A DNA stretch of 64,000 nucleotides from Proteiniphilum acetatigenes DSM 18083 (GTDB lineage: Bacteria > Bacteroidota > Bacteroidia > Bacteroidales > Dysgonomonadaceae): the NCBI RefSeq assembly GCF_000380985.1, contig NZ_KB905692.1, forward strand, positions 496,001 through 560,000, written 5' to 3'. Every line of letters begins with the position of its first letter. Position 1 is the stretch's first letter. Shown one piece after another: positions 18,160 to 27,082 of this stretch. Under the pieces are notes generated by a model. That model was given only the letters and a program-made list of their open reading frames with translations. It searched no databases and had not been told where the DNA came from. The position numbers and the translations under genes are program-made.

Positions 18160-19680
18160 TTATTCCCATTCGATGGTTGCGGGGGGTTTCGATGAAATAT
18201 CGTACACAACGCGGTTGACCCCTTTCACCTTGTTAATGATCTCATTCGATACTTTCGCCAGAAATTCGTAAGGCAGATGTGCCCAATCGGCCGTCATGGC
18301 ATCTGTCGATGTCACGGCTCGCAATGCGACCGTATTTTCATAGGTGCGCTCATCCCCCATCACACCGACCGACTGCACCGGCAACAAAATAGCTCCTGCC
18401 TGCCATACCTTATCATACAATCCGGCTGAGCGGAGATTTGATATAAATATATCGTCGGCATCCTGTGCTATACGCACCTTTTCAGGGGTAATATCTCCCA
18501 GGATACGGATGCCCAATCCCGGTCCGGGAAACGGATGGCGATGGATCAGGTGAGGTTGCATACCCAGTTCTAAGCCTATCTTGCGCACTTCATCCTTGAA
18601 CAAAAGCTTCAATGGTTCACACAATTTCAGGTGCATCTTCTCAGGTAATCCCCCTACGTTATGGTGACTTTTAATGGTAACACCGGTAATAGAGAGCGAC
18701 TCGATGATATCGGGATAGATGGTACCCTGTGCCAGCCATTTGATATCTTCCAGTTTATGGGCTTCCCTATCAAACACATCGATAAATCCTTTCCCTATAA
18801 TCTTACGTTTACGCTCCGGGTCAGTCACGCCTTCCAGTTCTTTGTAGAAATAGGTTTTTGCATCTACCCCGATTACGTTCAATCCCAGATGTTCGTAGTT
18901 CTCCAATACGGTCTCGAACTCATTCTTACGTAACAGGCCGTGATCCACAAAAATACAGGTAAGATTCCTGCCAATGGCTTTGTTGAGCAACACTGCCGTG
19001 ACCGACGAATCCACACCTCCCGAAAGGGCAAGGATCACTTTGTCGTCACCCAACTGCTCCTTTAATTCCTGTACGGTGGTTTCAATGAATGAGGCAGGTG
19101 TCCAGTCCTTCTTCACGCCGCAAACAGCGAGAAAATTATCCAATATTTCCGTTCCGCGTTCCGTGTGAAACACCTCGGGATGAAACTGCACCCCCCAGGT
19201 TTTTTCATTATCTACCCTGTAAGCGGCCAAAGCTACGTCATCGGTTGAGGCAATCACCCGGAAGCTGTCCGGTATACGAACAATTGTATCTCCGTGCGAC
19301 ATCCATACCTGATTCTCCTGAATAATGAATCCCAGCAAAGGATCATTTTTATCTGTAACGCGTAAACGGGCACGCCCGTACTCACGGCTATCACTCTTCT
19401 CCACAGCTCCTCCAGCCGATTGCGCCATTAATTGCGCACCGTAGCAAATACCCAATACAGGGTATTGGTCGCGAATCTCATTTAAATCGGTTTTGAAAGC
19501 TTCGGTGTCATTCACCGAGAAAGGACTCCCGGAAAGGATCACTCCCTTTACCGAGTCATCCCCGAAAGGGAATTTATTGTAAGGCACTATTTCGCAGTAG
19601 GTGTTCAATTCTCTCACGCGGCGACCTATCAGCTGCGTAGTTTGCGAACCGAAATCGAGGATGATAATTTTTTCGTGCAT
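18160..19680 (-). CDS. guaA: GMP synthase (glutamine-hydrolysing)
   Basis: Converts XMP to GMP using glutamine and ATP. The class I amidotransferase domain (to about residue 190) has the nucleophile cysteine in GICYGAQ near residue 78 and the catalytic HPE in [10 protein letters not shown]. The ATP pyrophosphatase domain has the PP-loop [10 protein letters not shown] near residue 218, and the C-terminal dimerisation domain ends in KPPATIEWE as in nearly all GuaA proteins. The length of 506 residues is typical. A well-formed promoter precedes it. Confidence 0.97.
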   Translation of the reverse strand: MHEKIIILDFGSQTTQLIGRRVRELNTYCEIVPYNKFPFGDDSVKGVILSGSPFSVNDTEAFKTDLNEIRDQYPVLGICYGAQLMAQSAGGAVEKSDSREYGRARLRVTDKNDPLLGFIIQENQVWMSHGDTIVRIPDSFRVIASTDDVALAAYRVDNEKTWGVQFHPEVFHTERGTEILDNFLAVCGVKKDWTPASFIETTVQELKEQLGDDKVILALSGGVDSSVTAVLLNKAIGRNLTCIFVDHGLLRKNEFETVLENYEHLGLNVIGVDAKTYFYKELEGVTDPERKRKIIGKGFIDVFDREAHKLEDIKWLAQGTIYPDIIESLSITGVTIKSHHNVGGLPEKMHLKLCEPLKLLFKDEVRKIGLELGMQPHLIHRHPFPGPGLGIRILGDITPEKVRIAQDADDIFISNLRSAGLYDKVWQAGAILLPVQSVGVMGDERTYENTVALRAVTSTDAMTADWAHLPYEFLAKVSNEIINKVKGVNRVVYDISSKPPATIEWE

Positions 19681-19745
19681 ATCGTATAACCGGGTTGGAA
19701 CGCCGACAGAGGGGCGTCAATTCAAAAATAGAAGTTTTCAGGATG

Positions 19746-19779
19746 CAAAGATAAGAAAAGAGCATGGAAAAACGGCAAA
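19746..19779 (-). promoter_or_regulatory. guaA promoter
   Basis: On the minus strand TTTG (19776-19779) is followed after 22 bp by TATCTTTG (19746-19753), an excellent -7 box. Initiation near 19740 gives a leader of about 60 nt. Confidence 0.6.
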
Positions 19780-19881
19780 ATTCGAATGAATTGAATAGGT
19801 GTTAGTGAGTGAGGCCAGTCAATACGAAAGATATAGAGAATGTTCGACAGGATAAACAAACGTTAAATTGATTCCATAGGA

Positions 19882-19911
19882 ATTGTCATTCGACTGAAAA
19901 GGTTATATTTG
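19882..19911 (+). promoter_or_regulatory. Promoter of the toxin-antitoxin pair
   Basis: ATTG at 19882-19885 and TATATTTG at 19904-19911 lie 18 bp apart, close to the Bacteroidetes consensus. Initiation would be about 30 nt upstream of the antitoxin ATG. Confidence 0.5.
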
Positions 19912-19948
19912 TGGATAGAAATAGAGAAAACGATAAACCATTGAAATA

Positions 19949-20185
19949 ATGAGTACTGCCGAATTAAAAATAGATTTAATAAACCGCATTGCCAGCACAG
20001 ATGAACCCGGCATCATAGAGGAGCTTCGCAAAGTACTCGATTTTGAGCTTGAGAAAGAGACATACCAACTAACTACAGAACAAGAGCAAAGAATTAGTGA
20101 AGCAAAGGCCGAATATCTCGCAGGGCATATCTTGCCGGAACAGCAGGCAAATGAAATAATTGAGCGATGGTTACGCGAAAAATAG
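19949..20185 (+). CDS. Type II antitoxin of a RelE/ParE pair
   Basis: A 78-residue, mostly helical acidic protein (STAELKIDLINRIASTDEP, then LTTEQEQRISEAKAEYLAG) of the kind that precedes RelE/ParE toxins throughout Bacteroidota. Its C-terminus (ANEIIERWLREK) would wrap the toxin. The reading frame is intact and its stop overlaps the toxin start by 19 bases, the normal coupled layout. Because the toxin is broken, the antitoxin may now be an orphan or retain only DNA-binding or cross-neutralising function. Confidence 0.75.
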   Translation: MSTAELKIDLINRIASTDEPGIIEELRKVLDFELEKETYQLTTEQEQRISEAKAEYLAGHILPEQQANEIIERWLREK

Positions 20186-20466
20186 TTTGGACTCAAAAAG
20201 CTAATCAGGAGCGAAAAGAGATTTTGGCTTATTGAATAGAACGGAATCAGTCTAAAGCTTACAGTATAAAACTGAATAAATTAATAAAGGAAACGCTGCG
20301 ATTAGCTGCCCAATATCCTAATACGGGGAGAAAAACTACGCTAAAAAATGTGAGGGTAAAGATTGTTCGTGATTATCTGTTATTCTACGAAATAAATGAA
20401 ACAACTCTTGTTGTCTTAACAATATGGGACAGCAGGCGGGATGAAAAGACATTGAATATAAAATAA
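20167..20466 (+). pseudogene. RelE/ParE-family toxin with in-frame TGA
   Basis: Starting at ATG 20167, the frame encodes a 99-codon ParE/RelE-like toxin: KIVWTQKANQERKEILAY, then a TGA at codon 23 (20233-20235), then IERNQSKAYSIKLNKLIKE, AAQYPNTGRKT, VRVKIVRDYLLFYEI and LVVLTIWDSRRDEKTL. In homologues the position after AY or DY is usually tryptophan (YWIERN), so TGG to TGA is the likely change. No frameshift is present and the rest is well conserved, so inactivation appears recent. A truncated 22-residue peptide would be non-toxic. Confidence 0.75.
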
Positions 20467-20697
20467 TTTTTATTTCAGGACAACTCAAAAACGTGTAATC
20501 CAATTCAAAAAGGGGTTGCACATTTTTTTTACTTGTCGGTTGATAACGAATTATCCAACAAAAAACATTAAACGACAAGCATTATAAAGCATAAATTCAT
20601 TTCACAATAAATATTTATTGTTTTTCGATATATTTTTATTGTTATGTCAAATTAATATTCTATCTTTGCCGTGTCAATCTTTTAAAATATACCGAAC
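20467..20697 (+). promoter_or_regulatory. Regulatory region of the DUF2975/HTH operon
   Basis: It contains a perfect 18-bp palindrome, ACAATAAATATTTATTGT (20604-20621). A related half, ATTTTTATTGT, overlaps the promoter. The promoter is ATTG (20638-20641), 19 bp, TATCTTTG (20661-20668), predicting initiation near 20673. The palindrome is a good operator for the small HTH regulator encoded third in this operon, suggesting autoregulation. Confidence 0.6.
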
Positions 20698-21390
20698 ATG
20701 AAACGAGTTTCTGGTAAAAATTCACTTGCACTTCTTTGTATTCTGGCAGGTATTGTCTATTTGCTGATCTTGGTTCCTACTGTCATTGAAGGTGTGGAAG
20801 GAGGCATTCAGGGGGCGAAAGAGGGATTTAAATCATCTCCGAAAACAATGGATGAAGATCTTTACAACGACTTCTATTCAGAGTCATACTTTTTAAGACT
20901 GAAAATAAAAGACAAGAAGAATTATTATCCCGATTCGATTTTAAATACCACAACCAATGAAATCCTTCCGGCCAGATTTGGAACCGTCCATGTGTTCTAT
21001 CAATTCAAAGAAAGCCAACCATTATGGAGTATTCTTTTTCTGATGTTCCTAATGTTTGCAGCCTTACCGGTTATGGCTTTACTGGTCTTTATCCCTGTCC
21101 TTTTTTACAGGTTGATCTTCTCTTTATACCGAAATCATGTTTTCACAACAGAAAACGTAAAAAGAATACAAAGAATAGGTCTTTTCTGTATTATCGTATA
21201 TGCCTATTTCTTTTTGTTTGGGCTACACCTGTATATTCAGGCAAAGACCGCCATAGATTTGGAGAAATATAAAATAGCTTTTCCAGAGTTGGCAAATGAA
21301 ATGTTACTATTCGGAGTAGTCGCACTGATTGTCGCGGCCGTAATGAAACGCGCCATCGCGATAAAGGAAGAACAGGAGCTCACTATTTAA
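20698..21390 (+). CDS. DUF2975 family membrane protein
   Basis: A 230-residue integral membrane protein with four predicted membrane segments (near residues 10-28, 115-140, 160-180 and 200-218). A polar extracytoplasmic stretch lies between the first two. The C-terminus KEEQELTI is the conserved tail of DUF2975 proteins, which are always found next to a small YozG-like HTH gene. A second DUF2975-type gene follows 11 bp downstream. The molecular role of the family is unknown; membrane sensing coupled to the regulator is the usual suggestion. Confidence 0.75.
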   Translation: MKRVSGKNSLALLCILAGIVYLLILVPTVIEGVEGGIQGAKEGFKSSPKTMDEDLYNDFYSESYFLRLKIKDKKNYYPDSILNTTTNEILPARFGTVHVFYQFKESQPLWSILFLMFLMFAALPVMALLVFIPVLFYRLIFSLYRNHVFTTENVKRIQRIGLFCIIVYAYFFLFGLHLYIQAKTAIDLEKYKIAFPELANEMLLFGVVALIVAAVMKRAIAIKEEQELTI

Positions 21391-21401
21391 TTAAGACAGA
21401 T

Positions 21402-21827
21402 ATGGAAATAAAGCATTACAAAAGGATCAGCAACCTAATCGGATTTTTATTGGGAATATTCATTCTCAAAGATATATTGGATTATCCTTTTCTACTCACC
21501 AATGTACCTGAAAATTCTACAAACAATCTTATTCCCCAGAGTGTTTTTATACTTGGGTCGGTATTTCTTATTGCCTTTTATGTTACAATTTTACAAAATA
21601 TAAAAAAGAAAGGCGTTTTTATTCGCAGAAATGAGATAACCTTCCGCTATTTTGGTTTTATCATCCTTTTCCTGGGACTTTTATCTGACATACTTTTTAG
21701 TTACTTTACAGGTGATCGACCTTCAGGGGCACGCATTCTTGCTATTCTTGGCGGAACACTTGTTTTTGTGTCCTATATTTTTAAGATCGGTATAAAAATG
21801 CAGGAAGAACAAGAATTAACTATCTAG
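21402..21827 (+). CDS. DUF2975-like membrane protein (short)
   Basis: A 141-residue protein with four predicted membrane helices and the same C-terminal tail as its upstream neighbour (MQEEQELTI). It lacks the large extracytoplasmic loop. It sits between the longer DUF2975 protein and the HTH regulator, all within about 11 bp of each other, so the three are co-transcribed. Probably a partner subunit or a duplicated and reduced paralogue; function unknown. Confidence 0.7.
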   Translation: MEIKHYKRISNLIGFLLGIFILKDILDYPFLLTNVPENSTNNLIPQSVFILGSVFLIAFYVTILQNIKKKGVFIRRNEITFRYFGFIILFLGLLSDILFSYFTGDRPSGARILAILGGTLVFVSYIFKIGIKMQEEQELTI

Positions 21828-21837
21828 AAAAAGACTT

Positions 21838-22044
21838 ATGCCTATTATTATAAACTTAGACGTGGAAATGGCCAAGAAAAAAATCTCCCTGAACGAGTTA
21901 TCGGAACGGGTGGGAATCACTCCGGCCAATCTTTCTATCCTGAAAACGGGGAAAGCCAAAGCCATCCGTTTCAGTACGCTGGAAGCCATCTGTAAAGAGT
22001 TGAACTGCCAGCCGGGAGATATTATGGAGTGGAGAGATGAATAA
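21838..22044 (+). CDS. Small Cro/CI-type HTH regulator (YozG-like)
   Basis: A 68-residue stand-alone helix-turn-helix protein. The fold is clear in KKKISLNELSERVGITPANL, then SILKTGKAKAIRFSTLEAIC, and it ends with the characteristic CQPGDIMEWRDE. This family is encoded downstream of DUF2975 membrane proteins in many bacteria. It is the best candidate to bind the palindrome at 20604-20621 and so control its own operon. The CPBP protease gene begins 36 bp downstream and may be read from the same transcript. Confidence 0.85.
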   Translation: MPIIINLDVEMAKKKISLNELSERVGITPANLSILKTGKAKAIRFSTLEAICKELNCQPGDIMEWRDE

Positions 22045-22080
22045 TTTTAGCGAAAGAATAATCTTTTAAAACATACACAA

Positions 22081-23064
22081 ATGAAACACTTAGAACGTGC
22101 TTTACAAGGCAAAAACGGTATCGGCCGGTACATTTTAATGGCCGTAATTGTAATGGTTGTAGCACAAATAGCTGCTATTCCCTTGTTTTTGATAATGCTT
22201 CCTGCTATCCTGTCGAACGGGGGAAATATCAGTGACCTCTCGGCCGCCATTCAAAATCCATCCGACTACGGTATTTCATCTAATCTTTTTCTACTGGTGA
22301 TGCTGGTTACCTTCGCTATCACATATTTTCTGTTTGCCGTACTGGTAAAACCGCTACACGGGCGTACGGTGCGCGAGACCATCAACGGCCGGAAGCAGAT
22401 ACGCTGGGACCGTATCCGGATGGGAATCATCGTCTGGGGGATCATCATTCTCGCAGATACTGCCATCAGCCTGTTAGTCTCTTCACCAGGTGAATATGAA
22501 TTCCGGTTCAATGCAGGCGCTTTTCTCCCGCTACTACTGATCCTTCTTCTTGTAATGCCTTTCCAGACAAGTATCGAAGAACTTCTATTCCGCGGTTATC
22601 TGGCACAAGGTGTGGCACGATGGACTAAAAGCCGCTGGTGGGCACTGATCATCCCTTCTGTACTGTTTGCTCTGATGCACCTCGCTAATCCGGAAGTAAA
22701 AGAGTATGGCTTCTGGCTCTCTATGCCACAGTATCTTATCATGGGGTTGATGCTGGGGCTCATCTCCATCCTCGATGATGGCATTGAACTGGCTCTCGGC
22801 ATTCATTTCATTAACAATGCACTCACCGCCCTGCTTGTCACACACGAAGCATCGGCATTACAGACCGATGCTTTGTTTCTGTTACACGATCTCGATCCCG
22901 TAGCAAGTCTTATCTCCATTTCAGTCGCTAGTATATTAGTGATTTTAATTCTGCAACGGATCTATAAATGGGATTTTGGCATTATGAACAGAAAAGTTGC
23001 AGCTGTACCGCCCCCTCCCCCACCTGTAGAGGTTGAGACGATTGGACAAAGCCCGGCAACCTAA
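22081..23064 (+). CDS. CPBP family intramembrane glutamic protease
   Basis: A 327-residue polytopic membrane protein with about eight hydrophobic segments. The Abi/CPBP (Rce1-like) motifs are present: EELLFRG near residue 166 with its paired glutamates, FALMHL with the catalytic histidine, and HFINNAL. Members cleave prenylated proteins in eukaryotes and take part in regulated proteolysis or bacteriocin self-immunity in bacteria; the substrate here is unknown. The tail has a short proline run. Placement after the HTH gene suggests shared regulation with the DUF2975 operon. Confidence 0.85.
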   Translation: MKHLERALQGKNGIGRYILMAVIVMVVAQIAAIPLFLIMLPAILSNGGNISDLSAAIQNPSDYGISSNLFLLVMLVTFAITYFLFAVLVKPLHGRTVRETINGRKQIRWDRIRMGIIVWGIIILADTAISLLVSSPGEYEFRFNAGAFLPLLLILLLVMPFQTSIEELLFRGYLAQGVARWTKSRWWALIIPSVLFALMHLANPEVKEYGFWLSMPQYLIMGLMLGLISILDDGIELALGIHFINNALTALLVTHEASALQTDALFLLHDLDPVASLISISVASILVILILQRIYKWDFGIMNRKVAAVPPPPPPVEVETIGQSPAT

Positions 23065-23104
23065 ATTATCTCGCTGAATATGGAGCAAAAATGAAACAAA
23101 TTAT

Positions 23105-23112
23105 TATCTTTG
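23105..23112 (+). promoter_or_regulatory. -7 box upstream of the TPR/PD40 gene
   Basis: TATCTTTG, an exact strong form of the Bacteroidetes -7 element, lies 21 bp before the ATG at 23134. No good -33 partner is visible at standard spacing. Confidence 0.4.
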
Positions 23113-23133
23113 AAGATTAGTTTGTAACGCTGT

Positions 23134-24555
23134 ATGAAACGAAATAACTTTTTTTCTATCTGTATATTGATGTTTTTTTGCTTTTGTGCAAAAGCGCAAA
23201 CGCTTGACGATGCCAAGAGCTGGTATCTGGAAGGCCGTTATGCCGAAGCGTTACCCGTTTTTCAGACAGAATATCTCAATAATCCCAATAATGCGTCTAT
23301 CAATCAATGGCTGGGTGTAAGCCTCTATGAAACCGGAAGAATACTCGAAGCACAAAAGTACCTCGAATTTGCCTCCGGACGGAAAATTACCGATGCCTAC
23401 ATTTACCTGGGTGAACTTTACGCAAAATTGTATCGTTTTGAAGATGCCGAAAAAGAGTTCGACAAATACCAACGGGCCAAACGCAGAGATAGCGAGGCAT
23501 TGGAGATACTGGATCAGAAACGGGCAAATGCGGAAAGGCTGCAAAGAGCTGTCAACCGCACGGAAGATCTGCAGATCATCGACAGTCTGGTGATTTTGAA
23601 GTCAGATTTTCTGTCGGCTTATAACCTGAGCGCCTCATCAGGTTCAATAATGCCTGTACAGGAGTTCTTTTCCGGCCGGTCAACGACGGATGAAACACTC
23701 TATATGAATGAGCGGCAGGACAAGATATACTATTCCGAAGGTGATGCAACAACCGGCACCAATCTCTATACGATGGACAAATTGCTCGAGACCTTTGGAA
23801 ATGAAAAGAGATTGCCGGAAACCATCAATAAAGAGGGCAGCCAGGCATTTCCATTCGTGTTGAGTGACGGGATGACTCTCTATTTTGCCTCTACAGGTGA
23901 ATCTTCCTTCGGCGGATATGATCTGTTCGTCACCCGCTATAATCTTGCTTCGGACTCATATCTCAATCCCAATCAGTTGAATATGCCCTTTAATTCGCCT
24001 TTTAACGATTACATGTTAGCGATTGATGAAGAGAAAGGTATCGGGTGGTTTGCGTCCGACCGGTTTCAACCGGCCGACTCGGTATGTATATATACCTTTA
24101 TCCCGAACCCACAGGTGCAACTGGTCGAAAGTGAGGATGCCGGTTATCTGGCACGGAGAGCACGGATCTCTTCCATTGCCGACACATGGAAGGAAGGCGC
24201 AGACTATGGACCGCTTCGTTCACTGGCACAGCAAAAGACAGTCTCAAGGCAAGAAACAGCAGGTGATTTTACATTTGTGATCAATGATCGGACAACTTAC
24301 CATACCCTGTCGGATTTCAGGAATGATCAAGCCAGGTCGTTCTTTTCTCAGGCGTTGGGTTATGAAAAACAGTTACAGGCGCTGAATGAAGAACTCTCAC
24401 AAAAAAGAGACCAGTATGCCGGTGGAGCAATAAGCGACGCTCTTGCAGCATCGATCCTCAGCCTGGAAAAAGAAAGCGAATCTATTTTCAGGGAAATGGA
24501 AAGACTCAAAATGCAAGCAAGAAATGAAGAAATACGCACTCAGTTTAATCAATAG
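23134..24555 (+). CDS. Secreted TPR and WD40-like (PD40) repeat protein
   Basis: A 473-residue exported protein with a signal peptide (ICILMFFCFCAKAQ). TPR repeats follow (AKSWYLEGRYAEALPVFQ near residue 28, then AYIYLGELYAKLYRFEDAEK). A central segment has PD40-type propeller signatures (SQAFPFVLSDGMTLYFAS near 245, IGWFASDRF near 305). The C-terminal 90 residues form a charged coiled coil. The layout matches the N-terminal part of OmpA-type TPR/PD40 proteins of Bacteroidetes, but there is no OmpA peptidoglycan-binding domain. Probably periplasmic; role unknown. The nfeD gene starts 10 bp downstream. Confidence 0.75.
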   Translation: MKRNNFFSICILMFFCFCAKAQTLDDAKSWYLEGRYAEALPVFQTEYLNNPNNASINQWLGVSLYETGRILEAQKYLEFASGRKITDAYIYLGELYAKLYRFEDAEKEFDKYQRAKRRDSEALEILDQKRANAERLQRAVNRTEDLQIIDSLVILKSDFLSAYNLSASSGSIMPVQEFFSGRSTTDETLYMNERQDKIYYSEGDATTGTNLYTMDKLLETFGNEKRLPETINKEGSQAFPFVLSDGMTLYFASTGESSFGGYDLFVTRYNLASDSYLNPNQLNMPFNSPFNDYMLAIDEEKGIGWFASDRFQPADSVCIYTFIPNPQVQLVESEDAGYLARRARISSIADTWKEGADYGPLRSLAQQKTVSRQETAGDFTFVINDRTTYHTLSDFRNDQARSFFSQALGYEKQLQALNEELSQKRDQYAGGAISDALAASILSLEKESESIFREMERLKMQARNEEIRTQFNQ

Positions 24556-24564
24556 TAACCGTAT

Positions 24565-25074
24565 ATGACATTCGATCTGATCATCATCATCGCCGTGATC
24601 CTGTTGGGAGTAGTGTTCATGCTCATTGAGATCTTCCTGCTCCCCGGGATCAGTATTGCAGGTATTGCCGGTGCTATTTTCCTGATAGGAGGAATAATAT
24701 ATGCCTATATCTTTCAGGGTAGTACCGTAGGGAATATTACACTCGCAGGAACAGCCGTGCTGCTTGGCGGAAGTTTTTTCTGGCTGCTGAAATCAAAGTC
24801 ATTACGAAAAATCTCTTTAGATACAAACATCGAAGGGAAAGTGGATACCTCCTATTTGCAGAAAATTGGCGTTGGTGACAGTGGCGTAACGCTTTCCCGC
24901 TTGAATCCCATCGGGCAGGTATTGATCAACGATGTGGAAGTAGAAGGTAAATCATTCGACGGGGAGTTTCTTGACGAAGACACTGAAATAGAAGTGGTAA
25001 AGGTGGAAACCTACAATGTGCTGGTAAAGAAAAAAGAAGCTGTTTCACCCGGAGAGGAGCAAAAAATAATTTAA
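24565..25074 (+). CDS. NfeD-like membrane protein
   Basis: A 169-residue protein with three N-terminal membrane helices (within residues 3-75) and a C-terminal OB-fold beta-barrel (about 90-160, including [19 protein letters not shown]), as in NfeD1b-type proteins. It is immediately upstream of a flotillin-like gene. NfeD and flotillin partners are nearly always encoded together and co-localise in membrane microdomains. This is the short form without a serine protease domain. Confidence 0.85.
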   Translation: MTFDLIIIIAVILLGVVFMLIEIFLLPGISIAGIAGAIFLIGGIIYAYIFQGSTVGNITLAGTAVLLGGSFFWLLKSKSLRKISLDTNIEGKVDTSYLQKIGVGDSGVTLSRLNPIGQVLINDVEVEGKSFDGEFLDEDTEIEVVKVETYNVLVKKKEAVSPGEEQKII

Positions 25075-25099
25075 TATAAAACATCAAAACAAATTTATT

Positions 25100-26086
25100 A
25101 TGACAGTTTTATCATTCCCACTGATTATTACGATTGCCGTAATCATCATCTTTTTATTGATATTCTTTCATTACGTTCCCTTTTTCCTGTGGATAAACGC
25201 ATTATCGGCAGGGGTACGCATCTCGCTCGTGCAACTCTTCCTGATGCGTCTGCGCCGCGTACCACCCCACACCATCGTTTACGCGATGATTGAGGCCCAC
25301 AAGGCCGGACTGAAGATGGTTACCCGCGATAATCTGGAAGCGCACTATCTTGCCGGAGGACACGTGGAAAAAGTGGTGCATGCATTAGTATCCGCTTCCA
25401 AAGCAAATATCGACCTTACTTTTCAAATGGCCACAGCCATCGACCTGGCCGGTCGCGATGTACTGGAAGCCGTCAGGATGTCTGTGAACCCGAAAGTGAT
25501 CGATACACCTCCAGTTTCTGCCGTAGCTATTGATGGTATCCAGTTGATCGCCAAGGCCCGGGTGACGGTACGTGCCAATATCAAACGATTAGTGGGTGGT
25601 GCCGGTGAAGAAACTATTCTTGCCCGTGTAGGGGAAGGGATCGTCTCCTCCATCGGTTCGGCAGTATCGCACAAATCGGTACTCGAAAACCCTGACTCAA
25701 TCTCCAAGCTGGTATTGAAAAAGGGATTGGATGCAGGAACAGCATTTGAAATTCTCTCTATCGATATCGCCGACATCGATATAGGAAAAAATATTGGTGC
25801 TGTATTGCAGATGGATCAGGCACAGGCCGACAAGAATATTGCACAGGCACGCGCTGAGGAACGGCGGGCCATGGCTATTGCCTTAGAGCAGGAGATGAAG
25901 GCCAAAGCCCAGGAAGCCCGCGCCAAAGTGATTGAGGCTGAAGCAGAAGTTCCGATCGCCATGGCCGAAGCATTCCGTAACGGAAATCTCGGTATTATGG
26001 ACTATTACCGGATGGAAAATATCAAGGCTGATACGGATATGAGGGACTCTATTGCCAAACCGCAGGGCGGTGGAAATAAAAAATAA
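25100..26086 (+). CDS. floA: Flotillin-like protein FloA
   Basis: A 328-residue protein of the UPF0365/FloA family. A hydrophobic N-terminal hairpin (about residues 5-35) anchors it, the SPFH-like domain follows, and the C-terminal half has an alanine- and glutamate-rich coiled coil ([20 protein letters not shown]). FloA forms oligomers that organise functional membrane microdomains and affect secretion and cell-envelope enzymes. It lies 26 bp after nfeD, its usual partner. Sequence and length agree closely with the family. Confidence 0.92.
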   Translation: MTVLSFPLIITIAVIIIFLLIFFHYVPFFLWINALSAGVRISLVQLFLMRLRRVPPHTIVYAMIEAHKAGLKMVTRDNLEAHYLAGGHVEKVVHALVSASKANIDLTFQMATAIDLAGRDVLEAVRMSVNPKVIDTPPVSAVAIDGIQLIAKARVTVRANIKRLVGGAGEETILARVGEGIVSSIGSAVSHKSVLENPDSISKLVLKKGLDAGTAFEILSIDIADIDIGKNIGAVLQMDQAQADKNIAQARAEERRAMAIALEQEMKAKAQEARAKVIEAEAEVPIAMAEAFRNGNLGIMDYYRMENIKADTDMRDSIAKPQGGGNKK

Positions 26087-26107
26087 TTATCACAGACAAT
26101 ACATATT

Positions 26108-26974
26108 ATGAGAATCATACCTGAATCGGAATTGATCATCAACTCCGACGGAAGTGCCTTTCATCTTCATATTCGACCGGAGCACCTTTCGGACAAGATT
26201 GTAATGATGGGAGATCCTGATCGTGTAACGATGACAGCCTCATTTTTTGACAGCATTGAATGCGATGTACGCAGCCGCGAATTCCATACCGTCACCGGAA
26301 CGTATAAAGGGAAACGGATTACTGCGCTCTCGCACGGCATCGGCACGGACAATATAGATATCGTGCTCACAGAGTTGGATGCACTGGCCAATATCGACTT
26401 CAATACGCGATTAGTCAAAGAGGAACTCAAACAACTGACCATGGTGCGGGTAGGCACATCAGGAGGTATGCAGCCGCATTGCCCTGTAGGTTCTTACGTG
26501 GTATCGGAAAAATCAATCGGTTTCGACGGACTTATCCATTATTATGGCGGTTCCGAATCGATCCGCGAAAAGGATTTCGAAGAGGCTTTCCAAAGAGAGG
26601 TGGGCTGGTCACCATACCACTGTTCTCCCTACGTGGTGAGTGCCGACGAAGAACTTGTCGACCGTATAGGTTACGATATGATCCGTGGGGTTACCATCTC
26701 CGCCATCGGTTTTTACGGCCCCCAGGGAAGGCATGTACGACTGCCGCTGGCCGATCCCAACCTGAATGCTAAAATTGAATCGTTCCGTTTCGGGGAGCAT
26801 TCCATCACCAATTACGAAATGGAAAGTTCTGCTATCGCGGGATTAGGGAAGTTGATGGGACACAAGGCGATGACTGTCTGCGCTATAATTGCCAACCGTG
26901 TGGCCCTGAAGTCGAATGCCGACTATAAAGGCTCCATAGAAGATCTTTTGCAAATAGTACTGGACAGGATTTAA
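26108..26974 (+). CDS. Nucleoside phosphorylase (uridine phosphorylase-like)
   Basis: A 288-residue PNP/UDP-family phosphorylase. Phosphate-binding and family motifs include VMMGDPDRVTM, ALSHGIGTDNIDIVLTEL and VRVGTSGGMQ, and the ribose-binding region has YEMESSAIAGLG. It would split a nucleoside with phosphate into base and ribose-1-phosphate in the cytoplasm for salvage. Substrate preference (uridine, or a purine or modified nucleoside) cannot be fixed from sequence alone. It lies 22 bp after floA and may be co-transcribed with it. Confidence 0.85.
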   Translation: MRIIPESELIINSDGSAFHLHIRPEHLSDKIVMMGDPDRVTMTASFFDSIECDVRSREFHTVTGTYKGKRITALSHGIGTDNIDIVLTELDALANIDFNTRLVKEELKQLTMVRVGTSGGMQPHCPVGSYVVSEKSIGFDGLIHYYGGSESIREKDFEEAFQREVGWSPYHCSPYVVSADEELVDRIGYDMIRGVTISAIGFYGPQGRHVRLPLADPNLNAKIESFRFGEHSITNYEMESSAIAGLGKLMGHKAMTVCAIIANRVALKSNADYKGSIEDLLQIVLDRI

Positions 26975-27068
26975 GATTTCAAATTCAAGATTCAAGATTC
27001 AAAATTCGGGGTACTCCTATCAATTAGTAATTGGTAATTAGTAATTGGTAATTAGTAATTGGTAATTT
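26975..27068. repeat. AT-rich tandem repeats between genes
   Basis: Two kinds of repeat lie between the phosphorylase and M16 genes. AAATTCAAGATTCAAGATTC is a short iterated TTCAAGA unit. Three perfect copies of the 14-bp unit AATTAGTAATTGGT (27022-27063) follow, with a partial fourth. Related sequence recurs at 54090-54150 and, inverted, at 56533-56566. Confidence 0.85.
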
Positions 27069-27082
27069 ATAATTAAAATCAT

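Noticed and set aside
27022-27063. Tandem repeats considered as a CRISPR array
   Set aside because: Units of 14 bp without spacers and no cas genes in the window.
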